Assembly (NCBI RefSeq): GCF_008065375.1
Contig: NZ_VJYI01000001.1
Span: forward strand, 186,001-250,000
Source: Nonomuraea sp. SYSU D8015
GTDB taxonomy: Bacteria; Actinomycetota; Actinomycetes; Streptosporangiales; Streptosporangiaceae
Length of the DNA: 64,000 nt
Direction of reading: 5' to 3'
The notes under the pieces are model-generated. The model saw only the letters and a list, made by a program, of their open reading frames with translations. It had not been told where the DNA came from and did not search any database. The position numbers and the translations under genes were made by a program. Shown here one piece after another: positions 1 through 8,239 of this stretch. The number at the start of each line of letters is the position of its first letter. Position 1 is the first letter of the stretch.

Positions 1-554
1 GCGGGCGCCTGGCGGCGGACGCGCCGAACATCCGCTGGCTCCGCGGCGACTCCACGACGCTGCGCGAGCTGCCGCCGTTCGACCACGTCGTCATGGGCAG
101 GTCGTTCCATTGGATGGACCGCCGCACCGTGCTGGCCGAGCTGGACGAGCTGCTCCCGCCGGACGGCGTCGTCGCGCTCGTCGGCCCGGGGCGCGACCCC
201 GGCGAGGATCCCTGGGAGCCGGTGATGCGGCGGGTACGCGCGGAGTTCGGCCTGGGAGAGATGACGGCCACCAACTCCTACCAGGTGAGCGGCGAGCACC
301 ATCACGACGTGCTGGCCACCTCGCCCTTCTCCGACCTGGACTCGACCGAGTACGAGCGGCGCCTGACCCACGACGTCGACGAGGTGATCGGCCTGCAGCT
401 GTCCTTCTCCTTCAGCACGCCCGCCCGCCTCGCGGACCGGCTGACGGCCTTCACCGAGACGACCAGGAACGCGCTCCTGCAGAGCAACCCGTCAGGCAGG
501 TGGGAGCACGTGACGGTGACCGAGGTGCTGATCGCCAGGCGCCCCGAAAGCTAG
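1..554 (+). CDS. class I SAM-dependent methyltransferase, C-terminal part
   Basis: The reading frame is open from the left edge (first complete codon at base 3), so the N-terminus with the SAM-binding glycine loop lies outside the window. The visible part has the late Rossmann strands of a Methyltransf_11-type enzyme: an acidic strand ending in D-H-V-V, the sequence FHWMDR typical of this family just after strand 4, then a helix and the strand GVVALVGPG. The substrate cannot be told from this part. It converges on the diiron oxygenase gene, and the two stop codons share two bases (552-553). Family assignment is from recognised motifs, not a search. Confidence 0.75.
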   Translation, partial: GRLAADAPNIRWLRGDSTTLRELPPFDHVVMGRSFHWMDRRTVLAELDELLPPDGVVALVGPGRDPGEDPWEPVMRRVRAEFGLGEMTATNSYQVSGEHHHDVLATSPFSDLDSTEYERRLTHDVDEVIGLQLSFSFSTPARLADRLTAFTETTRNALLQSNPSGRWEHVTVTEVLIARRPES

Positions 555-1516
555 GCCCAGATGCCCATGGCCCGCCAGACGCGCCGGGTGAGCGGGTTGA
601 CCAGCCCCAGCTCGGCGCAGAGCTCGCGGGTCTTGCCGACCGAGTCGCGAAGCTCCTGCTTGGCGGCCGCGTTGCGGAGGTAGACCTCGGACACCACCTT
701 CGCGGGGATCCGGAAATGCCTGATCATCGCCCCGGGCGGCGCCAGCATGATGCGGGCCATCACGCCGAGGATGATCGGCGCCGCGACGCCGAGCATGAGC
801 CGCCGGTACGCGGGCATCCGCGGCACCCGGTTACGCAGGTAGTGCCGGGCGAAGGAGATGTGCCTGGCCTCCTCCGCGATGTGGATGCGCATGATCGTCT
901 CTTCCAGCGGATGGTGGGCCCGCCCGTCTTTGAGCACCTTGCGCTGCACGTGGTCGATCGGGTCCTCGCCGCCGAGCACGAACACGAAGAACAGCTCGGT
1001 CGAGATCAGCGGGATCCACGGCGCGACCTGGGCGATCAGCGACAGCGGCCCCGGCATGCCGCGGATCGGCAGCCCCGTACGGTTCACGAACTCCTGGAAC
1101 ATCATCCCGTGATGTCCCTCTTCGATGGTCTCGTGATAGACGTACCGGAACTCCGGCGCCCCGTTCGGCAGCCGGTAGGCGTAGTTGAGCAGGCCGCGTT
1201 TGAGCAGGTTCTCGAACTGCAGCCCGATCTTCATGGCGGTGGCCACCCGCCACAGCCCGATCTCCGCCCGCACCTCGGGCGGCCGGCTCTGGTACCACGG
1301 ATGGCCGCCCAGCTTGTCGACCTCGGGCAGCTCCCAGCGCGGGTCGGCCGGATCGACGAGGAACTCCGGGTCATCCCACGGGATGTCCCGGTACGGCTCC
1401 CAGTGCTTGTCGACCGACGCCTTCGAGAGGCGTTGGATGACCGCTTCGTAGGCGCTGCGGCTCGCGACCTGCTCGTCGCTTTCCCTGGCGGCGGTAGAGC
1501 TCGGTGCGGGTGTCAT
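551..1516 (-). CDS. AurF-like diiron oxygenase
   Basis: A 321-residue protein of the AurF / p-aminobenzoate N-oxygenase family, cytosolic ferritin-like enzymes that use a di-iron centre and O2 to oxidise amines or other small substrates. The metal-ligand pattern is visible: a Glu in QFENLL near residue 102, ExxH within the EEGHH stretch (about 133-136), a later Glu, and HxxxExxH in HIAEEARH near the C-terminus. An upstream in-frame start at 1561 was not chosen, because the ATG at 1516 has a strong GAGGAGAGGAGG-like ribosome site just before it and the extra 15 residues look non-coding. It lies 64 bp downstream of the TetR gene on the same strand, so the two are probably co-transcribed. The substrate is unknown; the nearby acyl-CoA genes hint at a lipid-linked or xenobiotic role (inference). 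Confidence 0.82.
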   Translation of the reverse strand: MTPAPSSTAARESDEQVASRSAYEAVIQRLSKASVDKHWEPYRDIPWDDPEFLVDPADPRWELPEVDKLGGHPWYQSRPPEVRAEIGLWRVATAMKIGLQFENLLKRGLLNYAYRLPNGAPEFRYVYHETIEEGHHGMMFQEFVNRTGLPIRGMPGPLSLIAQVAPWIPLISTELFFVFVLGGEDPIDHVQRKVLKDGRAHHPLEETIMRIHIAEEARHISFARHYLRNRVPRMPAYRRLMLGVAAPIILGVMARIMLAPPGAMIRHFRIPAKVVSEVYLRNAAAKQELRDSVGKTRELCAELGLVNPLTRRVWRAMGIWA

Positions 1517-1580
1517 CGCGTGCCCTCCTCTCCTCGCCAAGTAATTGTACGAAGCGTCCAATAACTCGGGAAGAGTGGGG

Positions 1581-2180
1581 TCACAGCTTTTCGGCGGACA
1601 TCCCGAGCTCGTTCGCCGCCGCCGTGCGGATGAGCATGTTGGCCTTGCGCCGCGACAGCGCCTTGGGATGCACGTGCGTCTGGATCGCGAGCCCGTCGAT
1701 GAGCGCGAAGATGCGCCAGGCCGCCGAGTCGGGATCGGCGCAGTCGAACTCGCCGCACTCCACGCCGGCCTCGATGATCGCGCGCAGCAGCAGGCGGCCC
1801 TGCGTGTCGATCCGGCGCGAGAGCTCCTCCAGCTCCGGGCTGCGCATCGCCTCCGCCCACGCGTCGATCCACAGGCGCCAGCCCTCGGTGGGGGTCGCCG
1901 GTGAGCAGAGCCTCAGCAGGCTGCGCAGCCGCTCGAGCGGCGTGCCCGCGGATCGCTCGACGTCGCCGAGCGCGTCCAGGTGGAGGCGGGCCGCGTACGC
2001 GAAGGCCTGCGCGAACAGCCGTTCCTTGTTCTCGAAGTGGTAGAAGAGCAAGGCCTGGCTGACGCCTGCGGCTCTGGCGATGTCGATGGTCCTGGTGTGG
2101 CCGAACCCCTGCTCCGCGATCACCTCGCAGGCCGTCTTGAGGAGATCCTCACGCCGTAATCGGCTGAAACCTGATGTCAC
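1581..2180 (-). CDS. TetR/AcrR family transcriptional regulator
   Basis: A 199-residue regulator. The N-terminal TetR DNA-binding domain is clear: residues about 10-57 contain EQGFGHTRTIDIARAAGVSQ followed by LLFYHFENKERLF, the recognition helix and the hallmark YHF. The C-terminal helical domain, which would bind the ligand, is divergent and does not identify the inducer. It sits upstream of the AurF-like oxygenase on the same strand and is divergent from the FadE-FadE-FadD operon at 2448. The 267-bp divergent region contains an 18-bp palindrome (2268-2285) that is the best operator candidate, and a second, smaller inverted repeat (TTTCA N6 TGAAA at 2194-2209) right at its own start. Likely autoregulated and controlling one or both transcription units (inference). 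Confidence 0.9.
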   Translation of the reverse strand: MTSGFSRLRREDLLKTACEVIAEQGFGHTRTIDIARAAGVSQALLFYHFENKERLFAQAFAYAARLHLDALGDVERSAGTPLERLRSLLRLCSPATPTEGWRLWIDAWAEAMRSPELEELSRRIDTQGRLLLRAIIEAGVECGEFDCADPDSAAWRIFALIDGLAIQTHVHPKALSRRKANMLIRTAAANELGMSAEKL

Positions 2181-2267
2181 AACGGGTAACTCATTTCACA
2201 ATGATGAAACTTCTACTTCTTGTCATTCCTGGAACGAACCGGACGTGACCGGATCTCCTCTCGACAC

Positions 2268-2285
2268 TTACCGTGATCATGGTAA
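2268..2285. promoter_or_regulatory. 18-bp palindrome, candidate TetR operator
   Basis: TTACCGTGATCATGGTAA is an inverted repeat with one mismatched base pair (arms TTACC and GGTAA around TGATCA). Its length and dyad symmetry fit a TetR-family operator. It lies between the divergent TetR gene and the acyl-CoA dehydrogenase operon, 163 bp before the operon's GTG. The rest of this 267-bp gap holds only a short AGTGAGCACT palindrome (2421-2430) and the GAAGGAG ribosome site of the next gene. Confidence 0.5.
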
Positions 2286-2447
2286 CGGTGGGGCCCCTGG
2301 GGTTTAGAAAGGGCCGAAAACGTTTCAGTACCCGCTATTCGCCCTCGTCAGTCCTTTCGGGCCGGCATCCGTAGTACGAACGCCATGCTCTATGCGTGAT
2401 GCGGCCGCCTGATTAGAGTAAGTGAGCACTGATACGAAGGAGACGAC

Positions 2448-3614
2448 GTGAACCTTGCTGAGTATCGGCGTGCCGCCCGTGCCTGGCTGGAGGAGAACGC
2501 CCAGGCCGGCGACCGTCCCGAGGCAGGCGACCTCGCCCGGGCCAAGGAGTTCATGGCCAGGTTCTACGACGCCGGCTACTCCGGCATCACCTGGCCCGCG
2601 CGGTGGGGCGGCCAGGGGCTGACGGAGGCGGAGGAACGCGCGTTCGCCGCCGAGGCGCGCCACTTCACCCTGCCCACGTACGTCTTCTCGATCGGCCTCG
2701 GCATGACCGGCCCGACCGTCCTCGACCGGGGCACCGACGAGCAGCGCGAGCGCTTCATCCGGCCGCTGCTGCGCGGCGAGGAGATCTGGTGCCAGCTGTT
2801 CTCCGAGCCGGGCGCGGGCAGCGACGTGGCCAGCCTGCAGACCAGGGCCGTCCGCGACGGCGACCACTGGGTGGTCAACGGCCAGAAGGTGTGGACCTCG
2901 ATCGCTCAGTACGCCGACTGGGGCCTGCTGCTGGCCCGCACGAACGTGGACGTGCCCAAGCACAAGGGGCTGACCATGTTCGTGGTGGACATGCACCACC
3001 CGGGCGTGACCGTCCGGCCGCTCAAGGACATGTCGGGCAGGGCCAACTTCAACGAGGTCTTCTTCGACAATGTGACGATCCCCGACGAGCACCGCGTGGG
3101 CGAGGTCGACGACGGCTGGAGCGTGGCCGTCACGACGCTGCTGCACGAACGGCTGTCGATCTCGGCCGGGGTCGGCATGGGCGGGCAGAAGGACAACCCG
3201 GCCTCGCTGGAGGCGCTGCGCCAGGCGGTCGACACGAGCGACCCGCTGGTCCGCGACCAACTCGTCGAGCTGCACATCCGCAGCCGCGCGCTCGCGCTGT
3301 TCAACCAGCGGCTGGCCCAGGAGACCGAGGCCGGGATCTTCCCCGGCGCCCGGGGCAGCGCCGCCAAGCTGCTGCTGGCCGAGCTCACGTTGTTCCAGGC
3401 CGACCTGGCCACACAGCTCGTCGGCCCCGAGTCCGTGGTGGCCGGCCACCCGCTCGCGCAGGCGATCTCCCTGGCCCCGGGCTTCGCGCTGGGCGGCGGC
3501 ACCAACGAGATCATGCGCAACATCATCGGGGACCGCGTGCTCGGCCTGCCGCCCGAGCCGCGCGTGGACAAGACCGTGCCGTTCAAGGACCTGAAGGTGG
3601 GGACCCAGGCGTGA
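2448..3614 (+). CDS. acyl-CoA dehydrogenase (FadE type, alpha-like subunit)
   Basis: A 388-residue flavoprotein that would introduce a 2,3-double bond into an acyl-CoA. It has the full acyl-CoA dehydrogenase order: N-terminal helical domain, the beta-domain with WCQLFSEPGAGSDVASLQT and WVVNGQKVWTS that contact FAD and substrate, then the C-terminal helical bundle ending in GGGTNEIMRNIIGDRVLGLP. In that last motif Gly stands where the MCAD catalytic Glu lies, so the base must come from another position, as in FadE subunits of mycobacterial steroid degradation. GTG start with GAAGGAG 6-8 bp upstream. It overlaps the next dehydrogenase by 4 bp, the arrangement of alpha2-beta2 heteromeric FadE enzymes; heteromer formation is inference. 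Confidence 0.92.
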   Translation: MNLAEYRRAARAWLEENAQAGDRPEAGDLARAKEFMARFYDAGYSGITWPARWGGQGLTEAEERAFAAEARHFTLPTYVFSIGLGMTGPTVLDRGTDEQRERFIRPLLRGEEIWCQLFSEPGAGSDVASLQTRAVRDGDHWVVNGQKVWTSIAQYADWGLLLARTNVDVPKHKGLTMFVVDMHHPGVTVRPLKDMSGRANFNEVFFDNVTIPDEHRVGEVDDGWSVAVTTLLHERLSISAGVGMGGQKDNPASLEALRQAVDTSDPLVRDQLVELHIRSRALALFNQRLAQETEAGIFPGARGSAAKLLLAELTLFQADLATQLVGPESVVAGHPLAQAISLAPGFALGGGTNEIMRNIIGDRVLGLPPEPRVDKTVPFKDLKVGTQA

Positions 3615-4633
3615 AGCTCGTACTCAGCCAGGAACAGCAACAGCTGCGCGAGTCCGTACGGTCCTTCCTGCGCGCCGCCTCGCCGCTGCCCAAGGTCCGC
3701 CACGGCTACGACCCGCAGGTCTACGCCCGGCTCAACGGTGAGCTGGGCCTGTCGGGCCTGATCGTCCCCGAGGAGTACGGCGGCGCGGGCGCGGGCATGG
3801 CCGAGCTGGCGGTCGCGCTGGAGGAGACGGGCGCGGCCCTGCTGCCGGGACCGTTCCTCGCCACCGCGTTCGCCGCGATCGCCCTCACCAGGACCCCCGA
3901 CAAAGAGCTCCTTTCCGGCATCGCCGAGGGCCGCGTCGCGGCCACGCTCACCGAGCACGAGCTCGCCTGCGACGGCACGACCGTGCGCGGCACGCTGACG
4001 CAGGTGCTCAGCGGCATGGAGGCCGACGTGCTCGTCGCGCCCGCGAGCACCGGCGACGGCATGGTCATGGTCGCCGTCGAGCTCGGCGCGCCCGGCGTCA
4101 GCAGAACCCCGCTGGAAACCCTCGACGTCACGCGCGGCCAGGCGCGGGTGGTCCTGGAGGGGGCGCCGTGCCGGGTGCTCGGGCCGCAGCCCGAGAGCGG
4201 GATAGGAGACCGGCTGTGCGTGGCGGTGGCCGCCGAGCAGCTCGGCGTGATGCGGGCGGCGCTGGACGCCATCGTCGCCTACGCGAAGATCCGGGTGGCG
4301 TTCGGCCGCTATATCGGCTCTTATCAAGGGGTGAAGCACAAGCTCGCCGACATGCACTGCAAGCTCGAACAGGCCGAGTCCATCGTCAGGTACGCGGCCT
4401 GGGCCGCCGACGAGGCGCCGGACGAGCTGCCCGGCGCCGCCGCGCTCGCCCAGGCGTACGTCGGCCGCGCCTGCTTCGAGGTGGCCCGCGACCACCTGCT
4501 GCTGCACGGCGGCATCGGGTACACCTGGGAACACGACGCGCACCTGTTCTACAAGCGAGCCAAGGCGGACGAGGTGCTGCTCGGCCCGCCCCGTCTTCAC
4601 CGCGCCCGCCTCGCACAACTGCTGGAGCTGTAA
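3611..4633 (+). CDS. acyl-CoA dehydrogenase (FadE type, second subunit)
   Basis: A 340-residue acyl-CoA dehydrogenase paralogue. It starts at the GTG at 3611, which overlaps the TGA of the preceding gene (GTGA), giving translational coupling. It keeps the overall fold, with GLSGLIVPEEYGGAGAG near the start, and FGRYIGSYQGVKHKLADMH and LLLHGGIGYTWEHDAH in the C-terminal domain. It is about 50 residues shorter than its partner, and the middle beta-domain lacks the strong FAD/substrate motifs of a stand-alone enzyme. This asymmetry is what is seen in paired FadE subunits such as those acting on steroid side chains (family knowledge). The ligase gene follows without a spacer (TAA then ATG). Confidence 0.9.
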   Translation: MKLVLSQEQQQLRESVRSFLRAASPLPKVRHGYDPQVYARLNGELGLSGLIVPEEYGGAGAGMAELAVALEETGAALLPGPFLATAFAAIALTRTPDKELLSGIAEGRVAATLTEHELACDGTTVRGTLTQVLSGMEADVLVAPASTGDGMVMVAVELGAPGVSRTPLETLDVTRGQARVVLEGAPCRVLGPQPESGIGDRLCVAVAAEQLGVMRAALDAIVAYAKIRVAFGRYIGSYQGVKHKLADMHCKLEQAESIVRYAAWAADEAPDELPGAAALAQAYVGRACFEVARDHLLLHGGIGYTWEHDAHLFYKRAKADEVLLGPPRLHRARLAQLLEL

Positions 4634-6136
4634 ATGGACCTGAGCGAGACGCCCGGTTTCTACGCCATCGCCGCCGCCGACCCCGACCGCCTCGCCGTGA
4701 TCGACTCCGACGGCACCCGCACCACGTACGGGCAGCTGCTCGCCAAGGTCAACCAGGTCTCCCACGGGCTCAGGGCCCGCGGGCTCGCCACCGGCGACGT
4801 GGCGGCGGGCGTCCTGCCCAACGGGATCGACGCGGTGATCATGCTGATGGCGACCGGGCAGATCGGCGTCTACTACGTGCCGATCAACTGGCATCTGACC
4901 GCGTCCGAGGTGGCGTACATCCTCAAGGACTGCGACGCCAAGGTAGTCGTCACCGGCCCCGACTTCGCCGTGCCCGGCGCGGAGATCGGCACGGACGGGC
5001 TGGCCGATGGGCAGCCCGTGGACGCGCCGGCGGACCGCACCTCCGGGGCGGTCATGTGGTACACCTCCGGCACCACCGGCTTCCCCAAGGGGGTGCAGCG
5101 GCCGCTGCCGGGCGCCGCGCCGGAGGCCATCGTGCCGCTCTACATGTGGTTCCTCGGCGAGGTCGTCGACCTGCGACCGGGCGCCGAGGTGCACCTCGTG
5201 ACCTCGCCGATGTACCACTCCGCGCCGTGCGCGCACACCCAGTTCGCGCTGCACCTCGGGCACACGGTGGTGATCACGCCCAGGTTCGAGCCGGTGAAGA
5301 TCCTCGAGCTGATCGAGCGGCACCGGGTGTCCAACGCGATGATGGTGCCCACCATGTTCCACCGCATGCTGCAACTGCCGGAGGAGGTCCGCTCCCGCTA
5401 CGACGTCTCCAGCCTGCGCCAGGTGATCCACACGGCCGCCGCCTGCCCGGTCGCGGTCAAGCAGCAGATCATGGACTGGTGGGGGCCGGTGCTGTACGAG
5501 TACTACGGCTCCACCGAGTCGGCGATCGCGTTCGCGGTCAAGCCGCACGAATGGCTGGCCAGGCCGGGCACGGTGGGGCGGCCCGCGCCCACGTTCGAGG
5601 CCAAGATCCTCGACGAGGACGGCAACGAGCTGCCGCCCGGCGAGCCCGGACTGATCTACGTCAAGTCCAGCCTCGGGAAGTTCGAATACCGCAAGGACCC
5701 GGAGAAGACGGCCGCCAGCATGCGCGGCGAGTGGTACACCCCGGGCGACATCGGCTACCTCGACGCCGACGGCTACCTGTTCCTGTGCGACCGGCGTACC
5801 GACCTGATCGTCTCCGGCGGCGTCAACATCTACCCCGCCGAGATCGAGGCCGCGCTGCTCGAACACCCCGCGGTGGCGGACGTGGCCGTCATCGGGGTGC
5901 CCGACGCGGAGTGGGGGCACAACGTGGTCGCGCTCGTGCAGCCCGCCGGCGGGGTCGAGCCGGGGCCCGAGCTCACCGCCGAGCTGCTGGAGCACTGCGG
6001 GCCGCGCATCGCCAGGTTCAAGCACCCGAAGGTGGTCGAATACCGCTCGACGCTGCCGCGCACGCCCACGGGCAAGCTGTCGCGCTCCAAGGTCCGCGCC
6101 GACTACCTCGCGGAGAACACCAGCTCCTCGCTGTAG
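4634..6136 (+). CDS. acyl-CoA synthetase / AMP-dependent ligase (FadD type)
   Basis: A 500-residue ANL-superfamily enzyme that activates a carboxylic acid with ATP and CoA through an acyl-adenylate. The P-loop MWYTSGTTGFPKGV is at about residues 140-155, the A5 motif YEYYGSTES near 290, GEWYTPGDIGYLDADGYL near 370, and the C-terminal lysine motif TPTGKLSRSKV near 480. The ATG directly follows the stop of the second dehydrogenase, so the three genes form an operon able to activate and desaturate one acid. Typical relatives are FadD3/FadD17-like ligases of actinobacterial lipid or steroid breakdown; the substrate here is not known. Its 3' end overlaps the convergent hydrolase gene by 34 bp. Confidence 0.92.
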   Translation: MDLSETPGFYAIAAADPDRLAVIDSDGTRTTYGQLLAKVNQVSHGLRARGLATGDVAAGVLPNGIDAVIMLMATGQIGVYYVPINWHLTASEVAYILKDCDAKVVVTGPDFAVPGAEIGTDGLADGQPVDAPADRTSGAVMWYTSGTTGFPKGVQRPLPGAAPEAIVPLYMWFLGEVVDLRPGAEVHLVTSPMYHSAPCAHTQFALHLGHTVVITPRFEPVKILELIERHRVSNAMMVPTMFHRMLQLPEEVRSRYDVSSLRQVIHTAAACPVAVKQQIMDWWGPVLYEYYGSTESAIAFAVKPHEWLARPGTVGRPAPTFEAKILDEDGNELPPGEPGLIYVKSSLGKFEYRKDPEKTAASMRGEWYTPGDIGYLDADGYLFLCDRRTDLIVSGGVNIYPAEIEAALLEHPAVADVAVIGVPDAEWGHNVVALVQPAGGVEPGPELTAELLEHCGPRIARFKHPKVVEYRSTLPRTPTGKLSRSKVRADYLAENTSSSL

Positions 6137-7218
6137 CGGCGGCCCTCGCCCAGGTAGAAGCGGGTGGAGAGGGTGCGGTCCGCGGTGTCGAAGACGGTGC
6201 TCCACAGCGTGCGGAACGGCACGGCGGGGTCCTCGGCCTGCTCGACCGCGCGCAGGCTGTCCCGCAGGTCCTGACCCGACATGGTGGCGCCCTTGCTGCG
6301 CTCGTACAGCGTGCGCAGCCGGGCGAAGGTGCCGAAGGACGCCGGACTGTCCTGCGGCAGGTTCATCGGGTCCGGGTTGCGGTGCAGCAGGTGATTGGTG
6401 ACGCACAGCGGGCCGTCGCCGAAGTCGATGACGTGCTCGCTGCCGTCCCTGCCGCGCTCCCACACGAAGGCCTGCCCGTTGGCGTCGGCCACCAGGTAGT
6501 GCAGGGGCGTGCCGAAGTCGTAGTGCTTGGCGCCCAGCAGCGCCTGCTTGGCCTGGTCGACGTTCTCGCAGGTGTCCACCAGGAACCTGGGCAGCTGCAC
6601 GCTGGCCAGCCCCACCTGCGGCGCGAAGCTCTCCGGCGGCGCGGCGCTCTCGAAGTCGGCCACCAGCAGCATGACCGCCAGGCCCGCCGAGTTGATGCCG
6701 TCCATGCAGCCGTCGAGGTCGTTCATGGTGATCACGGTCGACGAGAGCCCCTCGTCGGGCACCGTCGTGATCACGTAGGGGCGCGAGGCCATCGGCAGCT
6801 CGCCGGGCCGCGGGGTTCCGCCCATGATCTCGCTGGTGGTCGTGGGGAAGAAGTCGTAGTTGCGGCCCACCCGGCCGTGGCCGTCCGCGGCGGCCGACGG
6901 CGGAATCCACAGGGCCGAGCAGCCGAAGCCCTCGGGGATGTAGCTCAGGCTGTCGAGGGCCAGGTCGTCCTGGTCGGGGTCGAGGCCGAGGGCCGCCGCC
7001 GCGCCGTCCATGCGGGCGTGGTGCTGCGGCCAGTGCCGCTCGAACCAGGTCCGGCGGGCCCGGCTCACGACCGGGTCGACCGGCATGGGCGACCAGCCGA
7101 GCCTGCGGGCCTCCTCGGCCAGCGCCCTGCCGATCTCGAACTGGCTGCCGGTGAGGGTGAGGTGGTGGACGAGCTGGAAGTCGTCCCGGCTGCCGGCCAC
7201 ACGCGTCATGTTCGTCAT
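6103..7218 (-). CDS. C45/choloylglycine-type Ntn hydrolase
   Basis: A 371-residue linear-amide C-N hydrolase of the N-terminal-nucleophile class (acyl-CoA:6-APA acyltransferase / C45 peptidase-like). The expected autocleavage site is the Gly-Cys pair in EGFGCSALW (Cys about 100). It is followed by GRVGRNYDFF, the Arg-Asn-x-Asp signature that stabilises the nucleophile, and later VTNHLLH near 290. Such enzymes self-process at Gly-Cys and then hydrolyse or transfer amide-linked acyl groups. The ATG at 7218 is preceded by GGTGG; a second ATG is three codons on. It is the last gene of the operon that begins with the MDR fusion, 35 bp after the WYL gene. Substrate unknown; amide detoxification is one possibility (inference). 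Confidence 0.85.
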   Translation of the reverse strand: MTNMTRVAGSRDDFQLVHHLTLTGSQFEIGRALAEEARRLGWSPMPVDPVVSRARRTWFERHWPQHHARMDGAAAALGLDPDQDDLALDSLSYIPEGFGCSALWIPPSAAADGHGRVGRNYDFFPTTTSEIMGGTPRPGELPMASRPYVITTVPDEGLSSTVITMNDLDGCMDGINSAGLAVMLLVADFESAAPPESFAPQVGLASVQLPRFLVDTCENVDQAKQALLGAKHYDFGTPLHYLVADANGQAFVWERGRDGSEHVIDFGDGPLCVTNHLLHRNPDPMNLPQDSPASFGTFARLRTLYERSKGATMSGQDLRDSLRAVEQAEDPAVPFRTLWSTVFDTADRTLSTRFYLGEGRRYSEELVFSAR

Positions 7219-7253
7219 GCCACCGAGCCTGCGCCCGCCCGCTGACCGTTCGC

Positions 7254-8222
7254 CTACCGGCCGCTGACCGCCCGCCGGTAACGCTCTGACAGCCGCAACA
7301 CGTGCTCGGCCAGCTCCGGCGGGTCGAGCACCTCGAAGTCCACGCCGATGAACCCGATCCACACGGCCATGCCGTTCAGGTCGTCGCCGCCCAACTTGAC
7401 CAGGCACGTCGCCTCGTCCACCGGCTCGGCCTCCAGCCCGAGCGGCAGCCCGGCCACGTGCTCGGCCGGGGCGTGCAGCAGCACCGTGGCCCGGTGGCGC
7501 CACATCGCCGTGTTGACGCCTTTCTCCACGTACGCCGCCACGTCGCCGTTCTCCGGCAGCTCGCGCGGGGTGAACCGGGGGCCGGACGGCGTGCGCGGCC
7601 GCAGCCGGTCGACCCGGAACGTGCGCCAGTCCTGCCGCTCGACGTCGTACCCCACGAGATACCAGCGGCCACGGCGGTGCACCAGGCGGTGCGGCTCCAC
7701 GTTGCGCACGGTCGTCTCGCCCTCGTGGCCGGTGTAGTCGAAGCGGAGCCGCTCGTGGTCGCGGGCCGCGTTCGCGATCGTGGTCAGCACCTCCGGCGGC
7801 ACCGACGGGGCGCTGCCGACGGCAGGGCCGGGGATCTGGACGGTGTAGGCGTTGAGCGCGCTGACCCGGCGGCGCAGCCGGGACGGCAGCACCTGCTCCA
7901 GCTTGGCCAGGGCGCGCACCGACGTCTCCTCGATGCCCTCCACGCCGCCGCCCGCCGCGCGGCCGAGCCCGACCGCGACGGCCACGGCCTCCTCGTCGTC
8001 GAGCAGCAGCGGCGGCAGCGCGGCGCCCGCGCCCAGCCGGTAGCCGCCCGCGACGCCCGGTGTGGCGTGCACCGGGTAGCCCAGGGAACGCAGGCGCTCG
8101 ATGTCGTTGCGGATCGTCCTGGTCGAGACCCCGAGCCGGGCTGACAGCTCGGGGCCGGACCACTCCCGGTGTGCCTGGAGCAGGGACAGGAGCTTGAGCA
8201 GGCGGGCGGAGGTTTCCAGCAT
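7254..8222 (-). CDS. WYL-domain transcriptional regulator (YafY type)
   Basis: A 322-residue regulator with an N-terminal winged helix of the HTH_11 type (LLSLLQAHREWSGPELSARL, then GVSTRTIRNDIERLRSLGYP and a GGYRLG wing; residues about 5-60). A central WYL domain follows (RLRFDYTGHEG ... PHRLVHRRGRWYLVGYDVERQDWRTFRVDRL) and then a C-terminal WCX-like extension. WYL domains sense ligands, often nucleic acid or metabolites. The ATG at 8222 starts the family homology. The gene lies 17 bp after the MDR fusion and 35 bp before the Ntn hydrolase, inside the same operon, so it may regulate that operon or act elsewhere (inference). Confidence 0.9.
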   Translation of the reverse strand: MLETSARLLKLLSLLQAHREWSGPELSARLGVSTRTIRNDIERLRSLGYPVHATPGVAGGYRLGAGAALPPLLLDDEEAVAVAVGLGRAAGGGVEGIEETSVRALAKLEQVLPSRLRRRVSALNAYTVQIPGPAVGSAPSVPPEVLTTIANAARDHERLRFDYTGHEGETTVRNVEPHRLVHRRGRWYLVGYDVERQDWRTFRVDRLRPRTPSGPRFTPRELPENGDVAAYVEKGVNTAMWRHRATVLLHAPAEHVAGLPLGLEAEPVDEATCLVKLGGDDLNGMAVWIGFIGVDFEVLDPPELAEHVLRLSERYRRAVSGR

Positions 8223-8239
8223 GGTGCCCAGTGTGCCCG

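Noticed and set aside
2906..6910. Very long minus-strand open frame (1334 codons) under the FadE/FadD genes
   Set aside because: It is antisense to three clear enzymes and reads as Arg/Gly/Pro/His-rich noise, the usual shadow of high-GC coding sequence.
4168..7245. 1025-codon plus-strand open frame
   Set aside because: Out of frame with the second dehydrogenase and ligase and antisense to the Ntn hydrolase; composition is shadow-like and no motif is seen.
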